From: Mucilaginibacter sp. SMC90
GTDB taxonomy: Bacteria > Bacteroidota > Bacteroidia > Sphingobacteriales > Sphingobacteriaceae
NCBI RefSeq assembly: GCF_022811725.1
Contig: NZ_CP094527.1
Span: 3,162,001-3,226,000 of the forward strand
Direction: 5' to 3'
Length of the DNA stretch: 64,000 bases
Below are positions 43,606 through 52,960 of this stretch, piece after piece (the stretch's first letter is position 1; every line of letters starts with the position of its first letter). The notes beneath the pieces were generated by a model. It saw only the letters and a program-made list of their open reading frames with translations, was not told the origin of the DNA and ran no database searches. Position numbers and translations under genes: made by a program.

Positions 43606-44180
43606 CGTTTTATTTCACTCCTTTCTTTCGACCGGATGCTGCCTGGTTCAAGTAGCTCCCTTAATTTTCTTTTTGCCTCGGCCAAATGCCAGCGGGATGT
43701 GCCTTCGCTGATATCAAGTTGTTCGCCTATTTCTTTATGTGTAAACCCATCAAGTACTGATAGGTTGAAAACGGTTTGTGTAGCAAGGGGCAGCGTACGG
43801 ATGCTTTGGAGGATGTCTTCGAAATAAAGTTTTTCCAGTGCAGACGGAGAAATGAAGTAATCGTCATGCTCCTGAACGTCAAAACTTACCGTGTTAAATT
43901 TTAGTTCCTTTCTGCACAGATCTATCGAGGTGTAGATCATAATTTTCCTGACCCATCCACCTAATTCGCCTCTATCGGTATCGAAGTTATTTATAGATTG
44001 AAAAACTTTCAGAAACCCGTTGTTAAAGGCCTCCTTAGCCAGCTCTTTATCAGGGACATAACTATAACAAACGCGAAGCATTTCGGCATGAAATAATTTA
44101 TACAGGGCTTCCTGCGCCGTTCGGTCGTTGTTTATGCATCCTTTTACCAGCCTCTCGGTTTGCTTCTTGCTTAGGTTCAT
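43602..44180 (-). CDS. ECF-type RNA polymerase sigma factor
   Basis: A 192-residue sigma-70 ECF factor. Region 2 contains KELAKEAFNNGFLKVFQSINNF and the recognition helix GGWVRKIMIYTSIDLCRKEL; region 4 contains LDGFTHKEIGEQLDISEGTSRWHLAEAKRKL in helix-turn-helix form. Short diagnostic motif: EIGEQLDISEGTSR. It resembles the sigma factors in Bacteroidota that pair with anti-sigma and outer-membrane proteins. The next gene starts within its stop codon (ATGA). A long inverted repeat lies upstream at 44303-44368. Confidence 0.92.
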   Translation of the reverse strand: MNLSKKQTERLVKGCINNDRTAQEALYKLFHAEMLRVCYSYVPDKELAKEAFNNGFLKVFQSINNFDTDRGELGGWVRKIMIYTSIDLCRKELKFNTVSFDVQEHDDYFISPSALEKLYFEDILQSIRTLPLATQTVFNLSVLDGFTHKEIGEQLDISEGTSRWHLAEAKRKLRELLEPGSIRSKERSEIKR

Positions 44181-44302
44181 TCAAAAAAATCACGTTTAAA
44201 TGATTGTAATTACATCTTCGGATACAAAGCATCAAACGTTGGGTGAAATGTAGATTTTTTTTCAAATTGTTTTTCGGTTAAATGATATTGCATGATAAAC
44301 CG

Positions 44303-44368
44303 ATCATGATAAGCCTGCTGCTGCAAACTCATCATGATCAGTTTTTTGATCAATCTGCTTATCGTGAT
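44303..44368. repeat. Long imperfect inverted repeat before the sigma factor
   Basis: Outer arms ATCATGATAAGC (44303-44314) and GCTTATCGTGAT (44357-44368) pair with one mismatch, and an inner perfect palindrome TGATCA-(N6)-TGATCA spans about 44335-44352 around a T6 tract. The right arm includes the stop codon of the lipoprotein gene. It could act as a terminator of that gene, or as an operator for the sigma pair. Confidence 0.55.
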
Positions 44369-44922
44369 AAGGTTTTGGGTGATATTACTACACCTGACGA
44401 GTAATTCCAGTCGAAGTTGATGGCATTTGCTGATATGATGATGTTGCCGGTATAGGTTGTACCGTTAAGCGTTACTTTTAACGGGTGACTGCCGTTTACC
44501 AGATTGCTTCTTTGAAAGCTTATAGCCGCAACCATTGGGATATCGCCGGTTCCGTGGCAAACCAATGGTTCCTGTACATTGAGGAAATCAATAAGGAAAT
44601 TGTAGTTGGCATCCAGTATATTATGAAATTTTAATAAGCCGTTTGAGCAATAGCGGTTAGTTGTCACCGCATTAAATGAAATGCCCACGCTATCACCTGC
44701 TGCATTTTGATAATACCCCGGCGCTAACGTGATTTTATCGCCTGTTAGTGCAACAAGCTGTGCCGTATCGGGAGGTGTTTTAACAATAGTGTCGCCGGAT
44801 GTTTTTAAGTTATTGTTGGCCGTGATTTTAGGATCACTGATAGCATCATTTTTTTTAGTACATCCGGTTACAATAAAAAAAGCCAGTAAGAAAGTTACGA
44901 TAGAATAGGTTAGTTTTTTCAT
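44359..44922 (-). CDS. Hypothetical lipoprotein
   Basis: A 187-residue protein with a signal peptide and lipobox VTGC (Cys about 21), so it should be lipid-anchored. The mature part is low in charge and rich in Asn, Thr and strand-forming stretches, for example KITLAPGYYQNAAGDSVG and LKVTLNGTTYTGNIII, suggesting a small beta-sandwich. No family is recognised. It lies 76 bp downstream of pbpC and 178 bp upstream of the sigma-factor gene, on the same strand. Confidence 0.78.
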   Translation of the reverse strand: MKKLTYSIVTFLLAFFIVTGCTKKNDAISDPKITANNNLKTSGDTIVKTPPDTAQLVALTGDKITLAPGYYQNAAGDSVGISFNAVTTNRYCSNGLLKFHNILDANYNFLIDFLNVQEPLVCHGTGDIPMVAAISFQRSNLVNGSHPLKVTLNGTTYTGNIIISANAINFDWNYSSGVVISPKTLSR

Positions 44923-44998
44923 TTTGATTGATTTATGATTTTATTACATCATCGAATCAATCAGCGTAAACGTTGGGTGAGGCCGGGGTTTTATTAAG

Positions 44999-47389
44999 TT
45001 ATTTTTTTAATACCTCAAAACTTATGCTTGTGGTGTTGCCATTGCCGTCAACCAAGGTGAGGAGATGCTTGCCCGGTGGCGGGTTCAAGGCCATCTGATG
45101 AAAATCTTTGGTTTCGCCAACGTACTGATCATCCAGGTGCCAGAAAATCTTCATCCCGGGCTGGCGGTGAGCTGCATTACAGATCATGCGGCCACGGGTA
45201 CCATCGGCTTCAAGGGGTACATATATTTTAGCACCATTTTTAGGATAGATCACTTCCATCGCATTGCCGTTTTCGGCCTGTGTGCAATCTGTACGGAAGG
45301 GAGGGAGCACATGGTACTGGTAACTCCTGGCTTTGTAATAGTACTCCATAGATGGGGGCAGCACAAACCAGCTTTTATTAAGGATGTTACCAGGAGGCTC
45401 GCAATTTCCATTTACCTGCCATTTGGCATCGGCCGATAGATGGACTAACTGGTGGTATGGGCAAACAGGTGCTTTTAACCCGCTTTTGGGTACATATTGT
45501 TCATCAATATCCTGGCAGTATTGCCCGGCACGGTAACCGCTTTGCCTGCATACATTTATTTTTACCATTTCACCAACAGGCATCTCAAACCAGTCGCGGG
45601 ATACGGGTAACAGCCTGAAGATCTCAAACAGGGCAGGGGCAGCGGTATTGATCCCGGTTAATCCCGGCCTGCCTTCACCATCGGTATTGCCAACCCAAAC
45701 GCCAACTACATATTTGGGCGTAACCCCAATAGCCCAACCGTCACGAAAGCCGAAACTTGTGCCTGTTTTCCACGCCACCCGCTGGCTTGAGCTAAATTGC
45801 TGCCAAAGCATTTCCTCGCCAGGGCGCATCACTTCTTCCATAGCCTGAAAGGTGTAGTAAACAGACGCCGCATCCAACAATCCCGACTTTTGAAATGCAG
45901 GCCTGGTACTTGCTTTTTTTTCATAAACAGGATTATGAAAATCCGTCGGTGTGTACTTACCGTTATTTTGGTTGTAATGATTAAGCACACGGGCCATATC
46001 AGCGTAAGCACCACTTAGCTCCCATAGGGTATTTTCCCCGCCGCCTAAAATTAATGATAGGCCATAATGATCAGCAGGTTTGGTTAAGGTTGTGATACCT
46101 GCTTTATGCAAAAAGTCATAAAAGCGTTCATACTTATATTGCTGCAGCATTTTAACTGCGGGTACGTTCAGCGAACGGGATAATGCACGCGAAGCCGGTA
46201 CTGCACCATCATAGCCCAAATCAAAGTTTTCAGGGTGGTAGCCCGCAATCATTGTTGGTACATCGGGGATCAGGCTGTTGGGCAGTATCAAACCATCGTG
46301 CAGCATAGCGGCGTAAAGTAACGGCTTTAAAGTACTTCCGGGGCTTCGCGGCGCATCTATTACATCAACATCACTTTCCATCTGCGGGTCTTCGCGGTGA
46401 GCTATATTCCCGGCATAGGCAAGGGTAGCCCCAGTTTCCACATCAAGTACAATGGCGGCAATGTTATTAATGTCATTGGCTTTCAACAAACTGTGGTGCT
46501 GTTCAAGGATATCGTTAACCTGTTGTTGAAGTGATGATTTAATACTACTCGTAATTCGGGTATCACCTTCGGGCTCAGCCTGATGATCGGCTTTAAAGCG
46601 TTGCAGCAGGTGAGGTGCAAGTTGCGGTAAAGGCATGGGGCGGTCGGGAACTGGTTCAAGCCGGGCGAGGGCCGCAGTTGTACTATCGATAATTTTAGCT
46701 TTATAAAGCCTATCCAATAGTGAATTTCGTTTGCGAAGCAATGTAGCCCTGTTCTTACCGGGGTGTACAAGTGAGGGAGAATTAGGCAGCACTGCCATAG
46801 CCGCCATTTCGCCCCAGGAAAGTTTATCAGGGCTACGGCCAAAATACCGCCAGGAGGCAGCATCCAAACCAATAACATTGGTGCCAAAAGGGGCATTGCT
46901 GGCGTATAAAGCTAATACCTCGCTTTTACTGTAAGTTACCTCAAGGCGCAGGGCCATGAAAATCTCTTTGAGTTTGTTCCAGATATTGCGTTTATGTTTA
47001 GTTGTAAGCCTGATCACCTGCATAGTGATGGTACTGCCGCCGCTGCTTACTTTTTTTGAACTCAGGTTTTGTTTGATTGCCCGGCTAAAAGCAACAATGT
47101 CAAAGCCGGGGTGATGTTCAAAACGTTTATCCTCAAAAGTGATGATACACTGTTTAAATTTTTCGGGTACATCGGCATTATAAGGAAAGCGCCATTGCCC
47201 GTCGTTTGCTATCGATGCGCCGAGCAACTGGCCCTGATCGTCATCAATTACATAAGAAGTTGGACTATTAAATAGGGGTTTGGGCAAACAAAACCAGAAT
47301 ATCAGGGTTAAAACAAACAAAAAGAAAAGCGAGATGATTACTTTAGGCTTTTTTAAATAACTTTTAGCTCGTTTTAGCACAAATTGCAT
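44999..47389 (-). CDS. pbpC: Penicillin-binding protein 1C
   Basis: A 796-residue bifunctional peptidoglycan synthase of the PBP1C group. After a signal anchor (about 17-36) comes a GT51 glycosyltransferase domain (about 55-230) with the catalytic Glu in TFEDKRFEHHPGFD and the motif GGSTITMQV. The transpeptidase domain (about 300-560) has SPGSTLKP with the active serine and lysine, SRSLNVP, and KTGTSFGFRDGW. A C-terminal domain specific to PBP1C (about 690-796) follows. PBP1C proteins polymerise glycan strands in the cell wall, and in many bacteria the gene pairs with an alpha-2-macroglobulin gene; none is next to it here, where a lipoprotein gene follows instead. Confidence 0.95.
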   Translation of the reverse strand: MQFVLKRAKSYLKKPKVIISLFFLFVLTLIFWFCLPKPLFNSPTSYVIDDDQGQLLGASIANDGQWRFPYNADVPEKFKQCIITFEDKRFEHHPGFDIVAFSRAIKQNLSSKKVSSGGSTITMQVIRLTTKHKRNIWNKLKEIFMALRLEVTYSKSEVLALYASNAPFGTNVIGLDAASWRYFGRSPDKLSWGEMAAMAVLPNSPSLVHPGKNRATLLRKRNSLLDRLYKAKIIDSTTAALARLEPVPDRPMPLPQLAPHLLQRFKADHQAEPEGDTRITSSIKSSLQQQVNDILEQHHSLLKANDINNIAAIVLDVETGATLAYAGNIAHREDPQMESDVDVIDAPRSPGSTLKPLLYAAMLHDGLILPNSLIPDVPTMIAGYHPENFDLGYDGAVPASRALSRSLNVPAVKMLQQYKYERFYDFLHKAGITTLTKPADHYGLSLILGGGENTLWELSGAYADMARVLNHYNQNNGKYTPTDFHNPVYEKKASTRPAFQKSGLLDAASVYYTFQAMEEVMRPGEEMLWQQFSSSQRVAWKTGTSFGFRDGWAIGVTPKYVVGVWVGNTDGEGRPGLTGINTAAPALFEIFRLLPVSRDWFEMPVGEMVKINVCRQSGYRAGQYCQDIDEQYVPKSGLKAPVCPYHQLVHLSADAKWQVNGNCEPPGNILNKSWFVLPPSMEYYYKARSYQYHVLPPFRTDCTQAENGNAMEVIYPKNGAKIYVPLEADGTRGRMICNAAHRQPGMKIFWHLDDQYVGETKDFHQMALNPPPGKHLLTLVDGNGNTTSISFEVLKK

Positions 47390-47471
47390 TACTAAATATT
47401 AAAATATTACGCCAGTTCAGGTTTATACAACTATAATTGCGGCAAAAATCTATCAGGCAATAATACAATAA

Positions 47472-48197
47472 ATGACGATACAAAAATTATCAATTATCAT
47501 CCCGGCTTATAACGAAGGTAACACCATACATTTAATTTTAGATAAAATTAAGGAGGTAAACCTTATTAATGATATTAAAAAAGAAGTGATCATTGTAAAT
47601 GATTGCTCAAAGGATGATACTGAAGCAGCCATTTATAAATACAAACTTGGTAATCCCGAAGTTAATATCCAATACTTTAAGCATGAGGTAAACAAAGGCA
47701 AGGGAGCAGCCTTGCATACGGGCATTTCTAAAGCTACCGGCGATTACCTGATTATTCAGGATGCCGACCTTGAATACGATCCTGCAGAATATAATGACTT
47801 GTTGAAACCTGTTGTAGCAGGTTTTGCCGATGTGGTTTATGGTTCGCGGTTTATGGGGAGTAACCCGCACCGGATCCTGTTTTTTTGGCACACCATAGGT
47901 AACAGGTGGCTTACATTTGCTTCAAACTGGTTTTCAAATCTTAATCTTACCGATATGGAAACTTGCTACAAATTGTTTAATACCAAAGTGATCCAATCAA
48001 TAAAACTTACCGAAAAACGTTTCGGCTTTGAACCGGAGATCACTCAGAAAATAGCACGGATACCCCGCATCAGGATCTATGAGGTAGGTATTTCCTATTA
48101 TGGCCGTACCTATGAAGAAGGAAAAAAGATAGGATGGAAGGATGGGGTGAGGGCTATTTACTGTATCCTTAAATACGGTTTGTTTAAATCAAAGTAA
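47472..48197 (+). CDS. Family 2 glycosyltransferase, polyprenyl-phosphate-sugar synthase type
   Basis: A 241-residue GT2 enzyme like dolichol/undecaprenyl-phosphate sugar synthases (DPM1 type), which move a sugar from a nucleotide donor to a lipid phosphate. Signs are [40 protein letters not shown] and QDADLEYDP (the DxD-type metal site), and the characteristic [19 protein letters not shown] near the end. There is no C-terminal membrane domain. The gene converges on the phosphopantetheinyl transferase gene and overlaps its end by 14 bp. It faces away from the NRPS-PKS genes, so it may not belong to that locus. Confidence 0.9.
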   Translation: MTIQKLSIIIPAYNEGNTIHLILDKIKEVNLINDIKKEVIIVNDCSKDDTEAAIYKYKLGNPEVNIQYFKHEVNKGKGAALHTGISKATGDYLIIQDADLEYDPAEYNDLLKPVVAGFADVVYGSRFMGSNPHRILFFWHTIGNRWLTFASNWFSNLNLTDMETCYKLFNTKVIQSIKLTEKRFGFEPEITQKIARIPRIRIYEVGISYYGRTYEEGKKIGWKDGVRAIYCILKYGLFKSK

Positions 48198-48936
48198 GAT
48201 CAATATCAAGAAACAGAATAGGGATCAAATCTTCATGCTCATAAGCCAGCGTAGCTAAATTGCTGTTGTCAAGCTTGAAACTTACAAGCTTTATCGCTTG
48301 AGATGAATGGATTATTTCGTCGCTTATTTTATGATCACCGTTTAAAGATGGAATGTGCTTAATACGTTCATCCAGCCCCTGGCTTGTTAGTTTTGTTATT
48401 GATTCTTTACGTGTCCAAAGCAAAATGAATTTTTCTGCCGGGTTATTTTGGTTGATGAAACTGATTTCATCTTCACTGAAATTGTCGGTAAGGATCTCCC
48501 TATAGTCAAAAGAAGGGTCGATTTTTTCTGTGTCGATACCAACGGCGGTTTCAGAAACGGCAATGGTTACCCATTCGTCAGAGTGGGATACATTGTAATT
48601 AACAGCAATGCCGGCAGTTTCTACAAACGGTTTTTTATTAGTCCCCGTTTGGAAACGGATATCTTCAGGTTTTTGATTTAAGTACCAGCCCAAAATAACT
48701 CTTAGCGAAGCACGGCTTACTATAAAACGGTGCCTGTCTTTTTCCTGGTAATATCTGCCTGCCCGGGCTATTTCATCAGGCAGCAACAATTTTTTAAGCT
48801 TGCCGATAAGTGAAAGATGATCGTTAATTTTAACTCTCCATACATCTGCATGATCACCTATGGTAAGGTTAAGGTTGGTACTATGCCGCCATTCAACAGT
48901 ATCAAGATCCAGTACTTCAACCCTTACTATTCCCAT
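48184..48936 (-). CDS. 4'-Phosphopantetheinyl transferase, Sfp type
   Basis: A 250-residue enzyme that attaches the phosphopantetheine arm of coenzyme A to carrier domains. The conserved motifs are [10 protein letters not shown] (first Asp and Glu for magnesium) and [17 protein letters not shown] (second block, W-x-x-KEA-like), with [15 protein letters not shown] in between (His-Ser near the CoA). At about 250 residues it belongs to the broad-substrate Sfp class that serves NRPS and PKS carrier domains. It lies 3 bp after the C-A-T-TE gene on the same strand, so it should activate the three carrier domains in the two megasynthases. Confidence 0.92.
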   Translation of the reverse strand: MGIVRVEVLDLDTVEWRHSTNLNLTIGDHADVWRVKINDHLSLIGKLKKLLLPDEIARAGRYYQEKDRHRFIVSRASLRVILGWYLNQKPEDIRFQTGTNKKPFVETAGIAVNYNVSHSDEWVTIAVSETAVGIDTEKIDPSFDYREILTDNFSEDEISFINQNNPAEKFILLWTRKESITKLTSQGLDERIKHIPSLNGDHKISDEIIHSSQAIKLVSFKLDNSNLATLAYEHEDLIPILFLDIDLTLI

Positions 48937-48939
48937 AGC

Positions 48940-51900
48940 CTATTTTTTAGCCGCTTCATCGAGGCAATTTTGCAAAATTTTTGCAAAGATCTTGTCGTTG
49001 GGTGCTTTAAATATAGAATTATGTTCGCCTGGGATAGGATGTACGTTAATCCCTTTTAAAGCGTAAGGACGCCAGCCGAGATATTCAAAATCATCCATGT
49101 AAAAAGTATGGGTATTGGCTCTGAACAATTCAATTGAGATGTTGTAAGGCTTCAGTTGATAGTTGCGTTCGGCTTGCTGGTTCGTCTCATCTATTTTATT
49201 TGAATAGCCGAAGAAACCTTCCTGCTGTTCATTTTTCTTAAAACGCCATAAAAGCCTTGTTGCATGGCGCTTAATGTTTTTTGTTTTGCCGGCTATGTTT
49301 TGTGATAGTCCTTCGGGGGTAAGGAGGTTGTACCTCAGTTTTCGTAAAAAGAATTTGGCACGCTTGGTTTGCATAGTGAGCCATGGATCAAAAAACGGCG
49401 ACCGGTATGCGTAAGTATCAAACATGGCAAGCATTTTTACTTTTTTACCCAGGGCTTCTAATTGGACAGCCATTTCATAAGCTATTATACCGCCAAATGA
49501 ATAGCCCGCAAGTGCATATGGACCATTAGGGTTTTGAGCCTGTATAGCCGATATATAATGCGCGGCTATATCTTTAATATCTGTTAGCGGTTCGTCTATG
49601 CCGTTAAGCCCTTTGGCCTGTAACCCATAAACGGGCTGGTCCGGATGCATATTTATAGCAAGGGCATTAAAGAGCAGCACGTTAAGGCCGGCACCGTGTA
49701 CAATGTATAAAGGCATTTTATTGCCGGTTGGCTTTATAGGCACAAGCGAATCCCAAACGATGGATTTGCCATCCATTTCAAGCATGAGGGACAGCTTCTC
49801 TACCGTAGAGTTTTCAAAAAGCGCAGCTAAAGGCAATCGTTTTTCCGTGAGCTTTTCAATGCGGGTCATTACCTGTACCGCTATGAGTGAATGGCCCCCC
49901 AATTGGAAAAAGTTATCGTAAACGCCTATTTTCTCTATACCTAAAAATTCGCTCCAAATGTCGGCGATCATCTTCTCTACGTCTGTACGTGGCGCTACGT
50001 ATAAATTGTCACTCTCGACAGGCTGTATTACATTGTTTTGAATAAGTGCCTTTTTATCAACCTTGCCATTTGGTGTAAGCGGGATGGAAGTTATAATGAT
50101 AAAATCATCAGGTACCATATAATCCGGCAGGGAATTTTTTAACGAAGCCCGCCAGTTTTTTATGAGGATAAACTCATCTTCGGTAATGTAGTTGTGGTTT
50201 ATAACGATATAAGCAACAAGCTTGTTAATACCATTTCTATCGGGTTGGGCAACAACTACGGCCTGTTTTACATCAGGTTTGTTGATCAAATGGTATTCTA
50301 TTTCGCCGGTTTCGATACGATAACCCCGGATCTTGATCTGGGCATCCGCACGGCCGAGACATTCGATCTCTCCATTCTCCATAAACCTGCCCAAATCGCC
50401 GGTGCGGTATATTTTTGCACCTGCCTGATCAGAAAATGGATCGGCGATGAATTTTTCGGCTGTAAGTTCAGGCTGGTTTAAATAACCTGCTGACAGGCCA
50501 TCACCTCCAATGAAAATTTCGCCTATAGTGCCGGTACCCAGTGGATTAAGATTTTTATCTAAAATATAGATTGAAGTATTATCAATGGGACGCCCAATGG
50601 TTATCGCTGCATCTTCTGCCCTGATTTCTTTAATGGTTGACCAAATGGTGGTTTCAGTAGGGCCGTAAACATTCCATAATGAGGTTGCTTTTCCAAGTAT
50701 CCTTTCTGCCAGTTCTTTTGGCAATGCTTCGCCACCGCAAATCACCTTTACAGGTGTGGAGGCATCCCAACCCGCTTCAAGCATAATGCGCCACGTGTAT
50801 GGAGTAGCCTGTATGGTTGTTATAGCTTCCGAACGGATAATATCAAGCAGTGCGCGACCATCCTTTGCGGTGGCTGTATCGGCAATAACGACCTGTGCCC
50901 CGCTCAGTAACGGTAAAAACAATTCCAAACCGGCTATATCAAAACTGATAGTGGTAACAGCTAATAGCTTATCATCAGCCGTTATACCCGGTTCCTTTTG
51001 CATGCTGTAAAGGAAGTTGACAAGGCTATACTGATTGATCTGTACGCCTTTAGGCATGCCTGTTGAACCCGATGTGTACAGGATATACGCAAGATCATTG
51101 CCCGTAACGTTAACCGCCGGTGTGTCAATGCTATAACCCGACAGGTTGGCCCATTCACGCTCTAAGATGAGTTCAGCAGCATTTGACTGGTAATTACCTT
51201 TATAGTTTTCAGAAATTAAAAGCACAACCGCTTTGGAGTCGCTGAGCATGTAATTAATACGCTCCAGCGGGAACTGCGGATCGAGCGGGACGTAAATACC
51301 GCCGGCCTTCATGATGCTTATTATAACCGTAAGCATCTCTATCGAGCGATCAACAGCAAACGCAACTTTATCTCCTTTTTTAACGCCTCTGTCAATCAAT
51401 AAGGCCGCTAACTGGTTGCTGGTTTCGTTTAACTGTTTGTATGTAAACGACTGATCCTTAGATTTTACCGCTATTGAATCACTTTGCCAGTTTATGAGCT
51501 GATACAAGGCTTTATCTTTCGGATAAGCAACCTCGGTATTGTTCCAAAGCTTTAGCTTTTTGATTAAATCAGCCCGGTTTGAGGCAGGAATCGCGCCAAT
51601 GAGAGAATCGGGGGCATTTACCAGTTCGTTAAGCAAAAAGCTGAATTCATCCATCATATGGCGGATAGCTTTTTCGCTAAACAACTGTGTGTTGTATGAC
51701 CATTCCAATACAAATGCTTCATCGCGTCCCGAGATATTAACAAAGATCTCAAAGCTTTCGTACTCCCTTGGGTTACTGGTTAAATGATGTTTTAATCCGT
51801 AAAAATCAACATCATCATCCATACCCATGTCAATGTTAAACATCACCGGTACCAAAGGGACCCGTGATGCATCGCGTGGAATACTTAATTTTTTAAGCAA

Positions 51901-52959
51901 CTCGCCAAATGTGTATAATTGATGATCATATGCATCAAGTATAGTTGAATTGCGTTGCTTAAGATAGCTGCGGAATGATTGGTTGCTTGCAGGATAACTC
52001 CTTAATGGAAGCAGGTTAACACAATGACCTACCAGGCGGTAATTACCCGTAGCCGACTGGCCTGCAGCAGGTAGACCTAATATGATCTCATCCTGCCCGG
52101 TTACTCTTTGTAAAAAAACTTCAAATGCGGCCAGTAATGTGGTTACAAAGCTGCTGCCATTTGCTTTACCCAATTGTTTTAAGGCCGAAGCAAGGTTTTT
52201 ATCAAGATCAAAATCAAGGCGGTTGCTTTTATAGGTGCGTACTGCCTGCCGCGGTAAATCGGCAGGTAAATCAAACTGGTAATTACTGCCTTTAAACTCG
52301 TTTAACCAATATTGTTCGTTATCTTTATATTGCTGGCTATCAGCAAATAATTCCTGCTCATTTGAATAATCACTGAATAGGGCAGCTTCAGGCAATTGGA
52401 TGTATTCTCCTTTTGTGTAAGCAGAATAGAGCTTACTTAAATCCTGCATCATTATCCCTATAGACCAACCATCGCAAATGATGTGATGCGCTATAAAGGT
52501 AAGCCTATGTTTTGTTTCGCCTAATTTGATCAGCTGTACTTTAAATAATGGACCTGTAACCAAATCAAAGGGCGTAAAAGCGTTTTGGTTATTTTGTTCG
52601 GTAATGAATGATTGCTGTTCTGCAACGCTTCGTTCCGACATGTCGGCAAATTTAAAATCGAGTGGTAATTCTCTGTAAATACAAATAGACTTACCATCAG
52701 CACTAAATGCCGAACGCAGGGATTCATGCCTATTAGTGATCTCCTGCAATGCTTCAAGCATGGCTTCCTGGTCAAGCTGTCCCGAAAGCTGCAGTGAAAA
52801 AGACTCGTTATATGCGCAATTAGCTTCATCGCCGCCAATAATGCAGGATGCCCAGATCTCTAATTGAGACTCGGTTGAAGGACTAATAGCCCAAAGTTCG
52901 GGCCCTTCAAAAGGATCAAATTCAACCGGGATTGTATCGTATAGGTTAGTAGTAGTCAA
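48940..52959 (-). CDS. Nonribosomal peptide synthetase: condensation, adenylation (glycine-like code), carrier, thioesterase
   Basis: A 1339-residue terminal NRPS module. Domains: C about 28-460 with HHIICDG (158-164); A about 480-970 with YTSGSTGMPKG, NVYGPTETT, YRTGDLGRF and NGKVDKK (Lys966); carrier about 985-1060 with LGGHS (Ser1024); thioesterase about 1085-1335 with GYSFGG (Ser1154), Asp1181 and GEHNS (His1313). The ten specificity residues, aligned by eye to GrsA, are Asp674, Ile675, Leu678, Gln717, Ile740, Gly742, Val764, Ile772, Trp773 and Lys966, that is DILQIGVIWK; this is very close to the glycine code DILQLGLIWK. The start is 1 bp after the stop of the 2235-residue hybrid synthase, whose product the C domain should accept. 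The thioesterase would release a linear or cyclised product. Confidence 0.93.
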   Translation of the reverse strand: MTTTNLYDTIPVEFDPFEGPELWAISPSTESQLEIWASCIIGGDEANCAYNESFSLQLSGQLDQEAMLEALQEITNRHESLRSAFSADGKSICIYRELPLDFKFADMSERSVAEQQSFITEQNNQNAFTPFDLVTGPLFKVQLIKLGETKHRLTFIAHHIICDGWSIGIMMQDLSKLYSAYTKGEYIQLPEAALFSDYSNEQELFADSQQYKDNEQYWLNEFKGSNYQFDLPADLPRQAVRTYKSNRLDFDLDKNLASALKQLGKANGSSFVTTLLAAFEVFLQRVTGQDEIILGLPAAGQSATGNYRLVGHCVNLLPLRSYPASNQSFRSYLKQRNSTILDAYDHQLYTFGELLKKLSIPRDASRVPLVPVMFNIDMGMDDDVDFYGLKHHLTSNPREYESFEIFVNISGRDEAFVLEWSYNTQLFSEKAIRHMMDEFSFLLNELVNAPDSLIGAIPASNRADLIKKLKLWNNTEVAYPKDKALYQLINWQSDSIAVKSKDQSFTYKQLNETSNQLAALLIDRGVKKGDKVAFAVDRSIEMLTVIISIMKAGGIYVPLDPQFPLERINYMLSDSKAVVLLISENYKGNYQSNAAELILEREWANLSGYSIDTPAVNVTGNDLAYILYTSGSTGMPKGVQINQYSLVNFLYSMQKEPGITADDKLLAVTTISFDIAGLELFLPLLSGAQVVIADTATAKDGRALLDIIRSEAITTIQATPYTWRIMLEAGWDASTPVKVICGGEALPKELAERILGKATSLWNVYGPTETTIWSTIKEIRAEDAAITIGRPIDNTSIYILDKNLNPLGTGTIGEIFIGGDGLSAGYLNQPELTAEKFIADPFSDQAGAKIYRTGDLGRFMENGEIECLGRADAQIKIRGYRIETGEIEYHLINKPDVKQAVVVAQPDRNGINKLVAYIVINHNYITEDEFILIKNWRASLKNSLPDYMVPDDFIIITSIPLTPNGKVDKKALIQNNVIQPVESDNLYVAPRTDVEKMIADIWSEFLGIEKIGVYDNFFQLGGHSLIAVQVMTRIEKLTEKRLPLAALFENSTVEKLSLMLEMDGKSIVWDSLVPIKPTGNKMPLYIVHGAGLNVLLFNALAINMHPDQPVYGLQAKGLNGIDEPLTDIKDIAAHYISAIQAQNPNGPYALAGYSFGGIIAYEMAVQLEALGKKVKMLAMFDTYAYRSPFFDPWLTMQTKRAKFFLRKLRYNLLTPEGLSQNIAGKTKNIKRHATRLLWRFKKNEQQEGFFGYSNKIDETNQQAERNYQLKPYNISIELFRANTHTFYMDDFEYLGWRPYALKGINVHPIPGEHNSIFKAPNDKIFAKILQNCLDEAAKK

Positions 52960-52960
52960 G

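Noticed and set aside
47472..48197. Inclusion of the DPM1-type glycosyltransferase in the NRPS-PKS cluster
   Set aside because: It is transcribed convergently and its family works in lipid-linked sugar supply; only proximity suggests a link.
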